A DNA stretch of 64,000 nucleotides, taken from NCBI GenBank assembly GCA_027924645.1, contig BSBN01001363.1:248001-312000 (forward strand). Reading direction: 5' to 3'. Below are positions 24,266 to 37,579 of the stretch, in pieces. Below the pieces are notes generated by a model. It had not been told where the DNA came from. It saw only the letters and a list, made by a program, of their open reading frames with translations, and made no database searches. Source of the DNA: Cunninghamia lanceolata. Lineage: Eukaryota; Streptophyta; Pinopsida; Cupressales; Cupressaceae. How positions within the stretch are numbered: position 1 is the stretch's first letter; each line of letters opens with the position of its first letter. A program made the position numbers and the translations under genes.

Positions 24266-27200
24266 CTCAGCCTCTCTCCTCTCCAAGGGCTTGGCACGCG
24301 ATCCCGTGCAAAACTCATTTAAAGAATATGTATTTTTATTTAATTTAAAGATCCCAATTATTAAATATTTTATTTTATTACTATTTTTCTTTATAGCCGA
24401 CCCCAAAATATTGTTATAAATAGAATAGTACTATATCGACAATTATATAATTTTGTACTATACTTTAATTTATCTTATTAATCAAGTTGTAAATCACAAT
24501 TTACAACATGATTACATCTATTTATTTATTTAAATATTTATTATAATTAATATTATATTGAATAATACAAACTTCTTACAACTTTATTTATCAACAACAC
24601 TTCTATTAAAATAATAATTTATTTATAGCTAAAATCGACAACTAACGACATTATGCCCATTTAACAACACTTATACTCTTCCGTAGAATAATTCTAATTA
24701 AAGCACAACATTGCCACACATACTTAGACACCTGCAGAACTCATTAGACTCCAAGATACAGTATTACCTGACCGTAAGACATGGGCGAATAACCACCACT
24801 AACCACAAGGGTAAACTGACGACGAAGGAACACTAACTAGGGACCTCACGTTAACTCCAACCAACTAATCCATTGGCGAAGGCACGCTCAGACCTGTAAT
24901 CAGGTGGAGTCGATGCCTAGTACCTGCATCCTGCAGCAACGCACAGTTAACCATAACAAGATATACATATACATCACAAGCAGTCCTATCGTGAATGGAA
25001 ATCGCAGTGGGGTAGGGTACTCGAGAACGAGTAATACAACACTGTTCCATTCACGTTTATAAATAACAATCAACTATATTGAACAGAGTAACATATTACT
25101 AGTGTACAACATAAAATGATCAACTAACTTCCAATCCCATATAATGAATAACATCAAAGCATCTAAACATCAGTTCATTTATCAAATTGTAAAGCATAAA
25201 ATGACATAATCCATCATCAACATCTGTTATCATAACGATTAGGTTCATAATGAAGTAACAAGATAACAAGAGATCCATCATCTACGGTCTAGGACACTAT
25301 AAAGTTTAAGCAAACATCACTCTGACGGACGACGAGACGAGGGGCACTACAGAGAATACCTGCAAAGTTAGACAGCATTTTTTTAGAATCCAAATAAATG
25401 GATATGACAGTGTTGCTGTAAATACTCTTAAACCTACAATTTATGTGATGTTTTAATCACCAAGAAATTTCAATGAGACAACCATCGCAGATTCAACCAG
25501 TCTTTCAATGATAAAGTTTAGGGTGTCCACTGGATGGCCAGTGCGGCCAAGAAGGCCATCCATTTTTCTCATAATGAGCGCCTATAGGTGTAAAGCAATA
25601 TAGGTTCCAAATGTGATTGAAGTTTGTACAGCTCTCATCCACTAAATTTGCCTGGCCGCGCACCTCCAACTAGTGAATGTGGTGATGATATAGGGTATGA
25701 AATGTGCAAACTGTGCAACTAGGTTACACAATATTCACTCTCCCGTACACTATAAATAATATACTATCCCACCACTGCCAGTTTTGCAGCTAATAGGATA
25801 TAGTTCTAGGGTTCCAAAACCAATGAAGGTAGCTGGTTAAATATGAAGTTCATCTTATGAAATCAAAATAGCGCCTATGATCTTAATAGTTAAGATAGGT
25901 AATTCACATGATTCTCAACTACATTGGAATCATAAATTTACCAAGTTCTCCAGGCTAAGCTTAAACAAAGATTCATGCAATTGCGTAGTTCTATATATAA
26001 TCTTCATGACCAGCTAAATTTCTATATTTGATAAAGCTTTGGCCATCTATAATATACAGATTTGCAAGCAGCAAATTAGCATAGAGTGAGAAAGCACCTA
26101 AAACAACAATGCCAATAATTCCTTCAAACCATATACTCAATAACATCCAATGCCTCGTTCACATAAGCCCAACACTAGTTTGCTACTCCTTGTGAGGCCT
26201 TCGCTACTACTCCAATGAGTTCGCTGCCCTCTAAAGATGTTTCATAGGGTAGAAGTGTGACTTCCTTGTGCTGCTATAACTCTAATTAAATGTTGTCAAC
26301 CGTTGCTTCAGATCAGATCGGTTAGGGTAAATAAACATACCTAGAAGAAATTTGCTATATGATGATGGAATTGAATGCTCCTTATGATGTATTTATATGG
26401 CTCCAATTATAGCTTCCAGAGGACTCCAAAGAAGGACGCCAATATCCCTTAGAGGGTGGGCCTTCTAATAAGAAGGTTTCTTATTTAATTTTATTTTTTT
26501 TAAACGAACTTCCTTTAGGCAATTAGGTCAGCCAAGAAACCCCTCACGTATATCATAGTTATATAATGAAATTTAATTAAATTGTTATAAATCATTATAT
26601 TTTGGGTAAATGAATCATGCCATTTGTGGGCATGGAAACCTTCTTAATAAGTTTCATTATCATTTTAAGAATATAATCATGTAAATAGAAGTTTCTTAAT
26701 ATTTCAATCTATTTTACATTCTTTAAGGTATATAATCTAATATAAAAAGTATATAAATATAGTTTATGATAGAATCTTTCTTTAAGTTATAAAGAAAGAG
26801 ACTAATTCTTGAAGGATTATAATACATTAATGATCTTGGTTAATTAGATTTGGTTAATAATTGTTTTTGGTTTAAGGAGTCCTATGTACTGCATAAGTAG
26901 GGAGGAAACCAGGTCATTTTGATATGTTGATAGGAATATTGTGTACTTGGGTAGGAAATGATAATAATTTTTATGTGTTTACCTTATTTACCTTTGACAT
27001 AAATTTATTGTTTAAATGTAAGTAGTGTTCCCTTGTTTTGAATATTAACAATGTTATAATATAAATATCATTAGATCATGTAAGATGACTCATATGATCA
27101 GAATGGCTAAGTTTATTTTGTAAATAATTAAGTCTCCTTAGAATTGGGACCACTCTAGAGAATTGACTATAATTTCTTTAGGTTAATAGAGTTGAAGACT

Positions 27201-28372
27201 CGTAAATAACAAGGTTGCTTATGTTAGGTAAAGACCTTTATTCCATTAAGAAAAAAAAACATCTTAAAGTTTGGGTCCTAAGATAGATGACATCATAGAT
27301 CTTAGGGTATGGAATCCGTAGGATCTTAAAAGTGTCATCCACTCTTAGCTTAGATGTATATAATTGTGCCTTAGGGTATTTGTGTAACGTTATATCAATG
27401 CTAGTGTCTTAAATTCTTAATTGGTTTTAATAATGTTTATTTTGTGTAGAGTCAATTCTTGTTTTGTCACTAGGGTGATATGGCATAATATATGATTCTT
27501 AGAGGAGTAATTATGATTTCATGATAGTTATTTTACTTGATAGGTTTTATAGGAATGTTGAACTTTAGATACCTTTGGTAGGGTAAATTAATACTATTGT
27601 TCTCTATTGTTGTGATAGATTCACTTTATGTTGGTTGGATGATTGACCATGATTGGATTAATGTTACATACTTTAGGACCCATTATTAGTGCATTATGAA
27701 TATGTTGCATTTGTATTTGAAATATTGTTGAAGGATCTTAGTTGATTTTTTAGATGATGATGTGTAGTTGAGAGTGAATGTCGAGGTGAGACTATTGTGT
27801 TAGTGGTCAAGTGTCTATATCATTGGGAAAGTTGATTCCAGAGGCTAAGAGGGGTAGTCATTTGTATGATTCTTGTGTATATGTAATCTTGCTATTGGTT
27901 GAATATGATATGATTGTATGTATTTTGTTGATGGGTGTCTTGAAATCAGGATGTTGTAAGAACATGATGTCTTTTGTCTATGTATGTGGGTCTTGGTAAA
28001 CAATAATGTGAGATGATGTACATACTGTGTTGTGAATATATTATGGTGGGATTAAATCTCCTTCACATATGTGTTGATATCGAGCTTGTGTTTAGTATTG
28101 TAATGGGGAGATCTTGGTAATCGTAATGAGAAACTATTTTGTTCATGGTTGAGATTTGTGAGCAAGATGACCCATACCTTGCTCGGGATATGTGTTGTTG
28201 TGATTGATCAATGTAAAGTTTTGGGACAATGATGTACAGGTTGGTCATTGTGATTATGTTTTGTAAGCAAGAAAGTAATGTATTGCTTTGTCATGTATAC
28301 TTATCAGTATGATAGTGATTATCTTGCTTGATGTTAGGGTTTCTAGATGCAGATAGGGGAGTGGCTTTCAAT

Positions 28373-28681
28373 GTGGGGCCGGTACCCAAAGTGGCTGTCA
28401 GGATAACCCATTGAAAGTTGTTAATTAAGTGAAAACCTAAAAATGAACTGGGGGGAAAAGGGTAAATTACATGTTAACAAGATAACTGGATTTCCTCTCC
28501 CATGCTTGCCATGCTCGTTTAGACTAAGGATGGGTAGAGAAGGCTTGGTTGGCAAGATCAACTTCCTTGTCCTCACGAAAGGAAGGTTGATTCCGCATGA
28601 GTCACCCTATGGGGCCGGCGCCTAGTGGGATAACCATAGATGGGGGCCAGCACCTAGTGAGAGGCTGTCAGGATAACCCAT
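28373..28681 (+). repeat. GGGGCCGG-type repeats in E2 3' module
   Basis: Three diverged copies: 28373-28410, a shortened one near 28610-28634, and 28644-28681. Two end AGGATAACCCA; the shortened one ends GGATAACCA. Confidence 0.65.
28556..28593 (+). promoter_or_regulatory. Conserved 3' hairpin in E2, with compensatory change
   Basis: GATCAAC-TTCCTT, loop GTCCTCACGA, then AAGGAA-G-GTTGATTC. Compared with E4 (TACCTT/AAGGTA), the A-T pair has become T-A, so both arms changed together and pairing is kept. Confidence 0.6.
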
Positions 28682-29438
28682 GTTAGGACCGTGTGATGAC
28701 ACTCTCCCTACTGCAGCCTCGCATTCCCTAGTTGTACTCTCCCCATTTGTCTTATGTTGCCTCTAGAAGTGATATTGAGTTGCTTGTGATGTTGTCGTGC
28801 GATGTGATGGAGTCATGTTCAGTCCTTGTTCATGTTAGTTAATTGTCTACCTGACTGGTTGATGTTTGGGACCTTATGTTATCTCCTAGCACGGGGGGTG
28901 GACCTTAGGGTTCCACATGGTCAGGTGGATGTGCTCTATCTCCATTGGTTTTTCCTTGCCTTTATTCGTGTGCAAGAAGGTGGTAACTCCTGTAGCAGAT
29001 TCAGATCATGTACCTATTTATGGAGACAGTTATTATGCTCATGTGCTATCCTGTGTATCAGATTATTCATAATGTATGTATTCATATGTATACAGAAGAT
29101 GATAATGTAACGATGTAATGTTGTGTTCATATGTTGGGAGAAATTGCAACTATGTACTAGAACTGGATGAATACTTATATGATGTTATATAGATGTAAAT
29201 GTTTATTAATTTAGTACATTAGGTTTACAATGAGTTACTGATGTTAATTCTTGATGTGTGTTAGATTATGTTAATTGTTTGGTCAAGTAATGCAGCCATG
29301 TTATCTTAGAGGACAAGTCATTACATTAAATGATGTGTTAATATTACTTTGTTATTTCTATCTTAAAAAAAAAAAAATTATCTTGTTGCATATAGCATAA
29401 ATGAATGTTCTCTGAGATATTCATGGCGGGGCGTTACA

Positions 29439-31984
29439 TAAAGAGGTACGTGCACTTTCCTTTATTAATAGGTTAGGCAATATAAATGTTGTAGATGAAT
29501 AATATGAATATAAATAAATGAATACTGCTTATATTAGCATAATAATAATTGGAATATATTACCATCATTGATGTATATACATTCATTATGTATAAGTATG
29601 CATATAGAATAGGTATAATGATATGAGAATAAATAGGAGTGTAGAAATAAGGTAAATCTGCTTACATATATGAAAATGGATATAAATATGAATATGAAAG
29701 TGAATATAAAAATTATTATGAATATGAAAATGGGATTATGAGATCATAAGCATAAGGACATAAGTATGAAAGGATTTTAACTATGTACTTATCAATTAAA
29801 TCAAGCTTTTAGTGATGAATAAATGTATTGGTCAATGGATTGATTACTTCTTATAGATAAGACATTGAGAGTTGGGGACATTTAAAATAAATAAATAAAT
29901 TACATTATGTCTAATTATAAACTTTGTTAGGAATAAGTAGTTATAACGTTTCTTATACCATTTAAACAATGTTTTGTTTATTTTGATTTCTCATTAAATG
30001 TTCATGAGATTCAGCTACGAATAAATGGAAAGGTTATATTCTTTACGTAGAATAAATTGTTTATAGATGACAATTGAAATGTATACTTCTAGTTAGAATT
30101 TACAATATACTAGTTACAGAGAAATTAAAACCATGGTAAAAACATACAACAACTCTAGAGACTTAAGTTCCAAATTAAGGGTTAGTTGATGTTTTAATTG
30201 AGTAGAGTCATGTATAGGTAAGAATAGTAAGTAGTTAATCTTAATTAGATTTTAATTAATTATGAATTATCTTTTTATATGCTATCTTTGAATAAAGAGA
30301 GAAAGAGTTATCATAGAAGGATCTCATGTTTAGAATATAGGATTTTCTTAATTTTCTGTTATAATAAAAGTTGGCTCTTTGTGTTAAGTAAGAATAAATT
30401 ATTGTGAAATAATTACATATAGGTAATTGTCTTTTATGTTTACTATCTACTTACACTGTGCATAGAATTATGAAATTGGTCTATTCTAAAATTGAGATTG
30501 GATAATAACCAAGTTACAATGTTATATTGATAACTTTGTTATGATAAATTCTCTATAGTAACCAATGTATCTAGACTATTGGATTAAATGTTCATGCTTT
30601 TGTTATAGTGGGATGTTAAGTTCTATGTCATTGGGAAGTTGGATTGTAGAGGCTAAGGAGGGTTTAGTTGTACACATAGTCCTAGTGATATTATGACTTT
30701 GAAGTTGGTTGAGTATGTGATGAGTCATATGTAACCCTAGATTGATATATCCTATTCTATTAAGAATTCTTGTAACTAGGATGAGCATGCAAGATGGTTA
30801 ATGCCTTGCTTGGTATATGGAATATGTGGTCATGATGATTGTGTAAGCGGACTAGTGTCTTGGTCAGTGTAGGGTTTTCTAGTTGCAAGTAGGGGGAGTG
30901 GCTCTCAATGGGGGATAGAACCCAAAGTGGTTTCAAGGACAACCCATTGAAGGGTTTCTTAACCCAGTGATAACATTATAATGAAATAGGGAAATGGGCA
31001 GAATTAACATTAATCAAGATAATGTATGCCTCACTCGTGGCTCAAGTACTTGTTTAGGCTTGAGATGAGATGAGAAGGCCTGGAATGGCAAGATCAACTA
31101 CCCTGTCCCCATGAAAGGTATGTTGATTCTACATGAATTGTATGGGGGGCCAGGGATCAGGAGAGGCTGCCAAGACAACCCAAATCAATCCATGTGATGA
31201 CACTCCTCCCTATTGCAGTCTAGCACTCCCTAGTTGTATTTCCTCCCTCAATTGCGTAAGTGCCTCTGGAAGTGCAGTTAAGTATGTCAGTGATGTTTAT
31301 TTTGGACAGTTTGATCATTGGTGTCATGTATAACCCTACTACTTGTGTTAGTCTATTGTTCTCCTTACTATCTGTGAGTGTGGGCTCTTGTGTTATCTCC
31401 TAGCTCTGGGGGTGGACCTTAGGGTTCCACATGGTCGGGTGGAAGAGCTTTTATTTCCATTGGTTTTTCCCTTTTCGATGTTTGTGGGCGAGGAGGATGT
31501 ATCTTGTGCATTAGATATCAGATATTGTACCAGTTTGAGGAAGATGATTATGCATACTCATGGGCTAGCCTTGTGTGACAATCGTTTCATAATGTAAGTA
31601 ATCAGATGTATTCAGAAAGGTGATAATGTAATCAATGTAATGATTTACTCATGTGTATAGGAATTTGTATATTCACATGTAATCCTGATCATGTCGATTA
31701 TTCATCTGATGTTATGATATGGAGATGTATATGTTTATTCATTTAATGCCATAGATTTAGAATGATCTACTAATGTTAGTTAATAAGGTATGTTGAATTA
31801 TGTTAATTGATTTGGCAAGTAATGCAACCATGAAATCTTAGAGGAAAAGTCGTTAGTTCAAATGATGTGTATAGATGTGTCAACATTACTTTGTTATCAT
31901 ATTCATATTAAAAAAAAAAAATTTATCCTACTTTGCATAGTATAGATATGTTGTTCTCTAAGGTGTTCATGGCGGGGCATTACA
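29439..31984 (+). other. E1 3' portion, non-coding
   Basis: AT-rich DNA, then the 3' module from about 30880 with two GGGGGCC-type repeats (30911-30947 and 31144-31181). The hairpin, an A-run near 31910 and the terminal box GTTCATGGCGGGGCATTACA follow. No gene is seen. Confidence 0.7.
31092..31129 (+). promoter_or_regulatory. Conserved 3' hairpin in E1
   Basis: GATCAAC-TACCCT, loop, then AAGGTA-T-GTTGATTC. Pairing is kept apart from one C/A mismatch in the inner stem. Confidence 0.5.
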
Positions 31985-34350
31985 ATAAATGACAAAATGA
32001 AAGAATGATAGACTAATATAATTATAGAATAATAGAATGAAAAAATGATAGAATAATAGATTTATACAATAATACAATGTTAGAATTATAAAATGGTAGA
32101 ATTAAAGAATGATAGAGTAATAAAACTTTAGATTAATAGAATAATATAATTATACAATGATAGAATAAAGGAATGATAGAATACTAGAGTTATAGAATAA
32201 TATAATGGTAAAAATAAAGAAAGATAGAAGGAAACAATGATAGAATAATAGAATTGTAGAATACTAGTATAACAAAATAATAAAATGATAGAATGAAAGA
32301 ATGGTAGAATAATGGATTTCTAGAATAATATAATGATAGAATTATATAATGATAGAATGAAGGAACAATAGAGTAATGAAATTGTAGAATAATATTATAA
32401 TATAATAATAAAAAGAAAGAATGATAGAATAGTAGAATAATAGAATTATAGAGTAATAGAATTGTAGAATGATAGAATGAAAGAATGGTAGAATACTGGA
32501 ATTGTAGAATAATAGAATTATAGAAAGAAAGAATGATAGAATAATAGATTCATAGAATAATAGAATGAGAGTTATAGATTAATAGAATGAAATAATCATA
32601 GAATAATAGAATTGTAAAATGATAGAATGAAACATTAATAGAACAATAGCCTTATAGTATAATAGAATGATAGAATTATATAATGATAGAATGAAAAAAT
32701 TATAGAATAATAGAATTGTTGAGTAATACAATAATAGAATTATAGAATAATACAATAATAGAATTATAGAATGAAAGAATGATAGAATAATAGAATGATA
32801 TAATATAAGAATGATAGAATAATAGATTTATAGAATGATAGAACAATAGATTTATTGAATAACAGAATGATAGAATTATACAATGGTAGAATAATAGGTT
32901 TATAGAATAATAGAATGATATAATTGTAGAATCATAGAATGAAAGAATGATAGAATAGTAGATTTATAGAATGATAAAATGTAGGAATGCTAGAATGATA
33001 GAGTGATAGGATGAAAGAATGATAGAAAATTAGATTTAAGGAATAATAGAAGTTTAGAATTGCAAAATGATAGAATGAAAGAATCATAGAGTAATAGAGC
33101 TATAGATTAATTCAATAATAGAATTATACAATGATAGAATGAAAGAATAATAAAGTAGTTGATAAATATAGAATAATAGAGTGATAGAATTGTATAAGGA
33201 TAGAATAAAAGAATGATGGAATAATAGAATTATAGATTAATAGATCTATACAACATGATAGAATGAAACAATTATAGAATAATTTAATATTTATAGAGTA
33301 ATAGAATGATAGAATAATATATTTATTTAATATAATAATAGAATGATAAAATAATAGATTTATACAATAATAGAATGTTAGAATTATAAAATGGTAGAAT
33401 GAAAGAATGATAGAGTAATAAGACTTTAGAATAATATACAATGATAGAATAAAGGAATGACATAATAATATATTTATAGAATAATATAATGGTAGAAATA
33501 TAGAATGATAGAAGGAAACAATGATAGAATAATAGAATTGTTGAATACTAGTATAACAGAATAATAGAATGAGAGAAAGGTAGAATAATAGAATGATGGA
33601 ATTATAGAATGATAGAATGAAGGAACGATCGAGTAATGGATTTGTAGAATAATAGTATGATATAATGATAAAAATGAAAGAATGATAGGATAATATAATT
33701 GCATAATAATATGATAATAGAATAAAAGAATGACAGAATGAAATATTGATAGAATAATAGATCTATAAAATAATAGATTAATAGAATAGTAGAACAATAC
33801 AATAAATGAATGGTATAATAAAGGAATGATAGAATAATAGATTTATATAATAATAGAATGATATATTTATAGAATTATAGAATTATAGAATTATATATTG
33901 ATAGAAAATCGATTTATAGAATAATAGAATGATAGAATTTTAGGGTGAAGAATAATAAAACAAAAAAATTGTAGTTCATAATAGAATGATAGAATGAAAC
34001 AATCATAGACTAAAAGATTTATAAAATAATATAATCCAGTAGAAATATAGAATGATAGAAGGAAACAATGATAGAATAATAGAAATGTTGAATACTAGTA
34101 TATTAGAATGATAGAATGAAAGAATGGTAGAATAATAGATTTCTAGAATAATAGAATGATGGAATTATAGAATGATAGAATGAAAGAACAATAGAGTAAT
34201 GGAATTGTAGAATAATATTAGTATGGTATTACGATAAAAATGAAAGAATGATCAATAGAATAAAAGAATGATAGAATGAAATATTGATAGAATAATAGAT
34301 TTAAAAAATAATAGAATGATAGAATATTAGAATAACAGAATTCTAGAGAA
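31985..34350 (+). repeat. 8-bp satellite block, unit 2
   Basis: AGAATRAT array aligning with 1-2330, with the marker GATCTATACAACATG at 33243. It continues the satellite interrupted by E1; the first five bases repeat ATAAA. Minus-strand frames here are repeat artefacts. Confidence 0.95.
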
Positions 34351-34378
34351 ATGAATGAATGAATGAATGAATGAATGA
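34351..34378 (+). repeat. (ATGA)7 microsatellite
   Basis: Seven ATGA copies at the satellite-island junction (five and three copies in the other units). Confidence 0.92.
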
Positions 34379-34564
34379 AGAATTTTAATAATGTCCACAA
34401 GGCCGCAGCAGCCTATGGGACCCATCAGCCGCACACATCCCCTTCAAACGGAACAACTGCCACAAAATGTCCTCTAAGTTGCCTGAACTTCCTTGTTGAG
34501 ATCTTCCCTTTTGCTATGATGTTTGTTCACAAGGTTCGCCGTACTACCCAGCCTTGTCGCTTCA
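34379..34564 (+). repeat. Macrosatellite island copy 2 (uninterrupted)
   Basis: About 186 bp of non-satellite DNA. It shows the empty insertion site of the gypsy element (AGGTTCGCCGTACTACCC). The + frame from the ATG at 34375 is open to 34575 (66 residues, starting MKNFNNVHKAAAAYG), and copy 3 has a same-length frame at 62221-62421. No known domain. Coding is unproven. Confidence 0.85.
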
Positions 34565-35552
34565 AAGAATCGTAGAATATTAGAATTGTAGAACAATAGA
34601 ATTATAGAATGAAACAATTATAGGATAATAGGTTCATAGAATAATAGACTGATAGAGTTATAGATTAATAGAATGAATAATGATAGAATAATAGAATTGT
34701 AGAATGATATAATGAAACATTAATAGAACAATAGCCTTATAGTATAATAGAATGATAGAGTTATATAATGATAGAATGAAAGAATCATAGAATAATAGAA
34801 TTGTTGAATAATATAATGATAGAATAATCTAGACTTAATGAATTACAAAATGATGGAACTATACAATAATAGTATTGTAAAATAATACAATAATAGAATT
34901 ATAGAATTATATAATTAAAGAATGATAGAATAATAGATTTATAGATTTATAGAATAACAGAATGATAAAAGGATAGAATAATAGAATGATATAATTATTA
35001 ACTGATAGAATGATAGAATTATTGAATGATAGAATGAAAGAATGATAGAACAATAGATTTATAAAACAATAGAATGATAGTATAATAGAACTGTAGAATT
35101 GTAGAATAACAGATTTATAGAATGATAGACCGAAATAATGATAGAATAAAATATTAATAGAATAATAGAATGATACAATCAAACAATGATAGAATAATAA
35201 AATTGAGGAAAAATAAGATGATAGAATGAAATATTGATAGAAGAATAGATTTATGTAATAATAGAACAATAAAATTATAGAATGATAGAATAATTGAATA
35301 ATAGAATTGTAGAATGATATTATAATAGAATGATAGATTGAAAGAATGATACAATAATAGATAAATAGAGAATAATAAATTTATATAATAATAGAATTAT
35401 AGAATGATAGAATGAAAGAATGGTAGAATGATAGAATAATAGAATAATAGAATTGTAGGATAAGAGAATTATAAAATTTTAGAATAATAAATTTAGAGAA
35501 TAATAGAATGATAGAATTATGGAATGATAGAATGAAAGAATGATAGAATAAT
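34565..35552 (+). repeat. 8-bp satellite between island and chimeric block, unit 2
   Basis: Aligns with 9994-10929 and 62411-63358. No gene is seen. Confidence 0.93.
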
Positions 35553-35876
35553 TGTTGAACTGCCAAAAGTCATGATTTCAACCTGTGGTGATTTAATTCT
35601 ACAACTACCATGATTACAAATGGTTCAACTCCCTCAACTAGAAGTATAAAAATGAGGTTGGTGCTTTTTGTTTGGGGGTTTGGTTGGTTGGTGATTGTTG
35701 TAGAAGATTCTGGTAGTTTACATCGCTTTGTGTTGTTGTGTGAAAGTTGTTATTTTGGTTGCAAGATTCTAGTAGTTTGATAACACCCTAGATCTAGACT
35801 GCATTAAGTGATATCAAAGCTCAATTTGGGTTGTGTCAAAAAGAAGGAATCCTAAAGAATTTTGTTGTGGGTTCAA

Positions 35877-36880
35877 ATGAGAAATAGAAGACCTATAACT
35901 GCAAAGAATTCATGATACATGGCACAAAGAGGATGAGGGCAAAGAGGAGCACTAAGAGTTAGTGATGTAGAAGTCGTAGAGATGATGGGAGGGATTACAA
36001 CAAGATTAGATGATATGGAAGCAACACAAAGAAGAGGAGTATATGTGGACGACATTAGTGAGGATGAGAATGAAGAACCATAAATTAAGAGATAAGATGC
36101 AGATAAAAATGAACTAGAAAGAAGATTTTTAGAAGCAATATCAAGAATCAATAGAAAACCCATATTGTATGCACCAAGTTATCATGAAAATCTAAATCTA
36201 GAAGAATTAATTGAATGGATTTCAGAGATGGATAAATATTTTGATATTGAATCAACAGATGATCTGAAAAGGGTGAAATTTTCTTGCATGATATTGAAAG
36301 GACATGTATCCTTATGGTTGGATCTTGTGAAAATAGAAAGGCAAAGAAAGGGTAATGAGAAAATCAAATTGTTGGATAGAATGGTCAAAAAATTGAAGGC
36401 TAAATTTCTACCAACTGACTATCACATAAGTTTGTTCAAGAAACTACAAAATTTGAAGCAAATGGAAAAGAATGTGCATGAGGATGTATAGAAGAATTAT
36501 ATAGGTTAGATATCAATGTTGGACATGTAGATTATGATGCTGAGAAAGTGTCAAGGTATCTTAATGGTTTACATTATTCAATTCAAGATGAAATTAGTAT
36601 GTTCGAATACAAATTGTAGGATAAGCTTATTAGTATGCTTTGAAGGCAAAAGAAAAATTGGTGAGAAAATAAAATAATTTTAGAGGTAGAGGTAGATTCT
36701 CACGTGGAAGAGGACAATCCAATGGTGGCAGAGGCCATCAAAAACAAACAAGGAGAAACCAACACCTCTTAAATAAGCACCTAGGATAATAAGGGAAGAG
36801 GAGATTACTCCAGAGGTAGGGGATATTTTGGAAGAGGTAGAGGAAGAGGATTGATGATTACATGTTACCAATGAGGATTC
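35877..36880 (+). pseudogene. gag pseudogene, copy B
   Basis: ATG at 35877 in the frame used by copy A. The stretch 36165-36491 is open and holds the Gag core: APSYHENLNLEELIEWISE, ILKGHVSLWLDLVKIER, AKFLPTDYHISLFKKLQNL. The conserved LWWDH motif reads LWLDL. Upstream stops match copy A; a TAG follows at 36489-36491. The Gly/Arg-rich end runs to CYQ near 36866 and then breaks off as in copy A. Confidence 0.8.
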
Positions 36881-37542
36881 ATGAGTACTTTATCTTGGCA
36901 CTTTTTTGGGGCTTGAAACTTTCATCTTGACCCTCAAAATGGCAATTTAGTTTTTTTTCTAGATTTTTAAAAAGTTGCTTTTGTATTAACTCAAAACTCA
37001 TGTTTCAAATTTAGAATATTAGTTGGCCATTCATCCTACCTTAGTTTTTCGAAGCTTTTGGGAAAAAATAGGATTCTCAAGATATGATTTTAAAATTACC
37101 TAAAATGGCAAAATCTGAGAATTGTCAAAATTTGCAAAAACAGGTAAGTTTTTGTTTTTTTAATTTTTCTTGGATATAAGACAGTTTTCTCTCATTGTAG
37201 CAGTAGATTTGATGAATAGAAGTTTTTTTATGTTCCAGCTTCTAAATCTTTGGCTCTCATATGTTTAATGGCACAATTCTATTGAGTGTATATTGTGTGC
37301 TGCATCAATTTTGAATGGTTGTTTATGGTGTACAAGCCCCCTCGGCAGTCCCCTAAGGATTAGTCTTACCTCTACTCTTGTCACCGTTATTAGCCCCAAC
37401 TCAACACAAAAATGTAAGCCCAAGGCAAGGGGTGGTGCGCAACGCTGGGGAGAGTCACAACGCTCTTGTTTCTCTCGAGGGGTAGGGCTAGGGGATACCT
37501 CTGGGTTTATATATATATACATATATATACATATATATATAC

Positions 37543-37579
<37 letters not shown>

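Larger units (their letters stand above)
19249..25351 (-). mobile_element. Family E element E3 (inside E2, opposite orientation)
   Basis: On the minus strand it starts TGTAGTGCCCCTCG and ends GCGGGCGTTACA. Target duplications are perfect GAGAA (19244-19248 and 25352-25356). Length is 6,103 bp, uninterrupted, so it gives the best idea of an undisturbed long member. Its 5' box lies at 24870-24939. A TATA-like site lies near 24257-24265, and the 3' module (repeats plus hairpin) at about 19600-20300. The A-run, seen as a T-run on +, is near 19305. No LTR pair, primer site or coding region is visible. The middle (about 21230-24130) has no obvious relative in the other copies as far as I can see. 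Confidence 0.87.
17064..29438 (+). mobile_element. Family E element E2 (inside E1)
   Basis: Starts TGTAGTGCCCCTCC, ends GGCGGGGCGTTACA, and has perfect TAAAG target duplications (17059-17063 and 29439-29443). It is 12,375 bp with E3 inside and about 6.27 kb without it. Own segments are 17064-19248 and 25352-29438. The 5' box lies at 17420-17545. The middle shares sequence with E4 (TTGCTGTAAAT followed by CTCTTAAACC). The 3' part has GGGGCCGG repeats and the hairpin at 28556-28593, then an A-run near 29365 and the terminal box. No ORF of substance, primer site or second LTR is seen. It inserted into E1 and then received E3. Confidence 0.87.
25352..29438 (+). other. E2 middle and 3' portion, non-coding
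   Basis: Begins with the GAGAA duplication of E3. The first 250 bp resemble the middle of E4 (near 40030-40200) and of E5. Then comes AT-rich unrecognised DNA, the 3' module from about 28345, and the conserved end. No gene is seen. Confidence 0.7.
14886..31984 (+). mobile_element. Family E element E1 (outermost of a three-deep nest)
   Basis: Starts TGTAGCGCCCCTCC, ends GGCGGGGCATTACA, and is flanked by ATAAA on both sides (14881-14885 and 31985-31989). The empty site is seen in the satellite near 45150. It is 17,099 bp as it stands, but E2 sits inside it; without E2 it is about 4.72 kb. Its own DNA is 14886-17063 and 29439-31984. It has no coding region, no second LTR and no primer site. The 5' part shares a box with E2, E3 and E4 (here 15176-15310, including ATCAACTCCACCT and GAGCGTGCC). 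The 3' part carries the hairpin and GGGGGCC-type repeats. It is probably a very long solo LTR. Confidence 0.85.
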
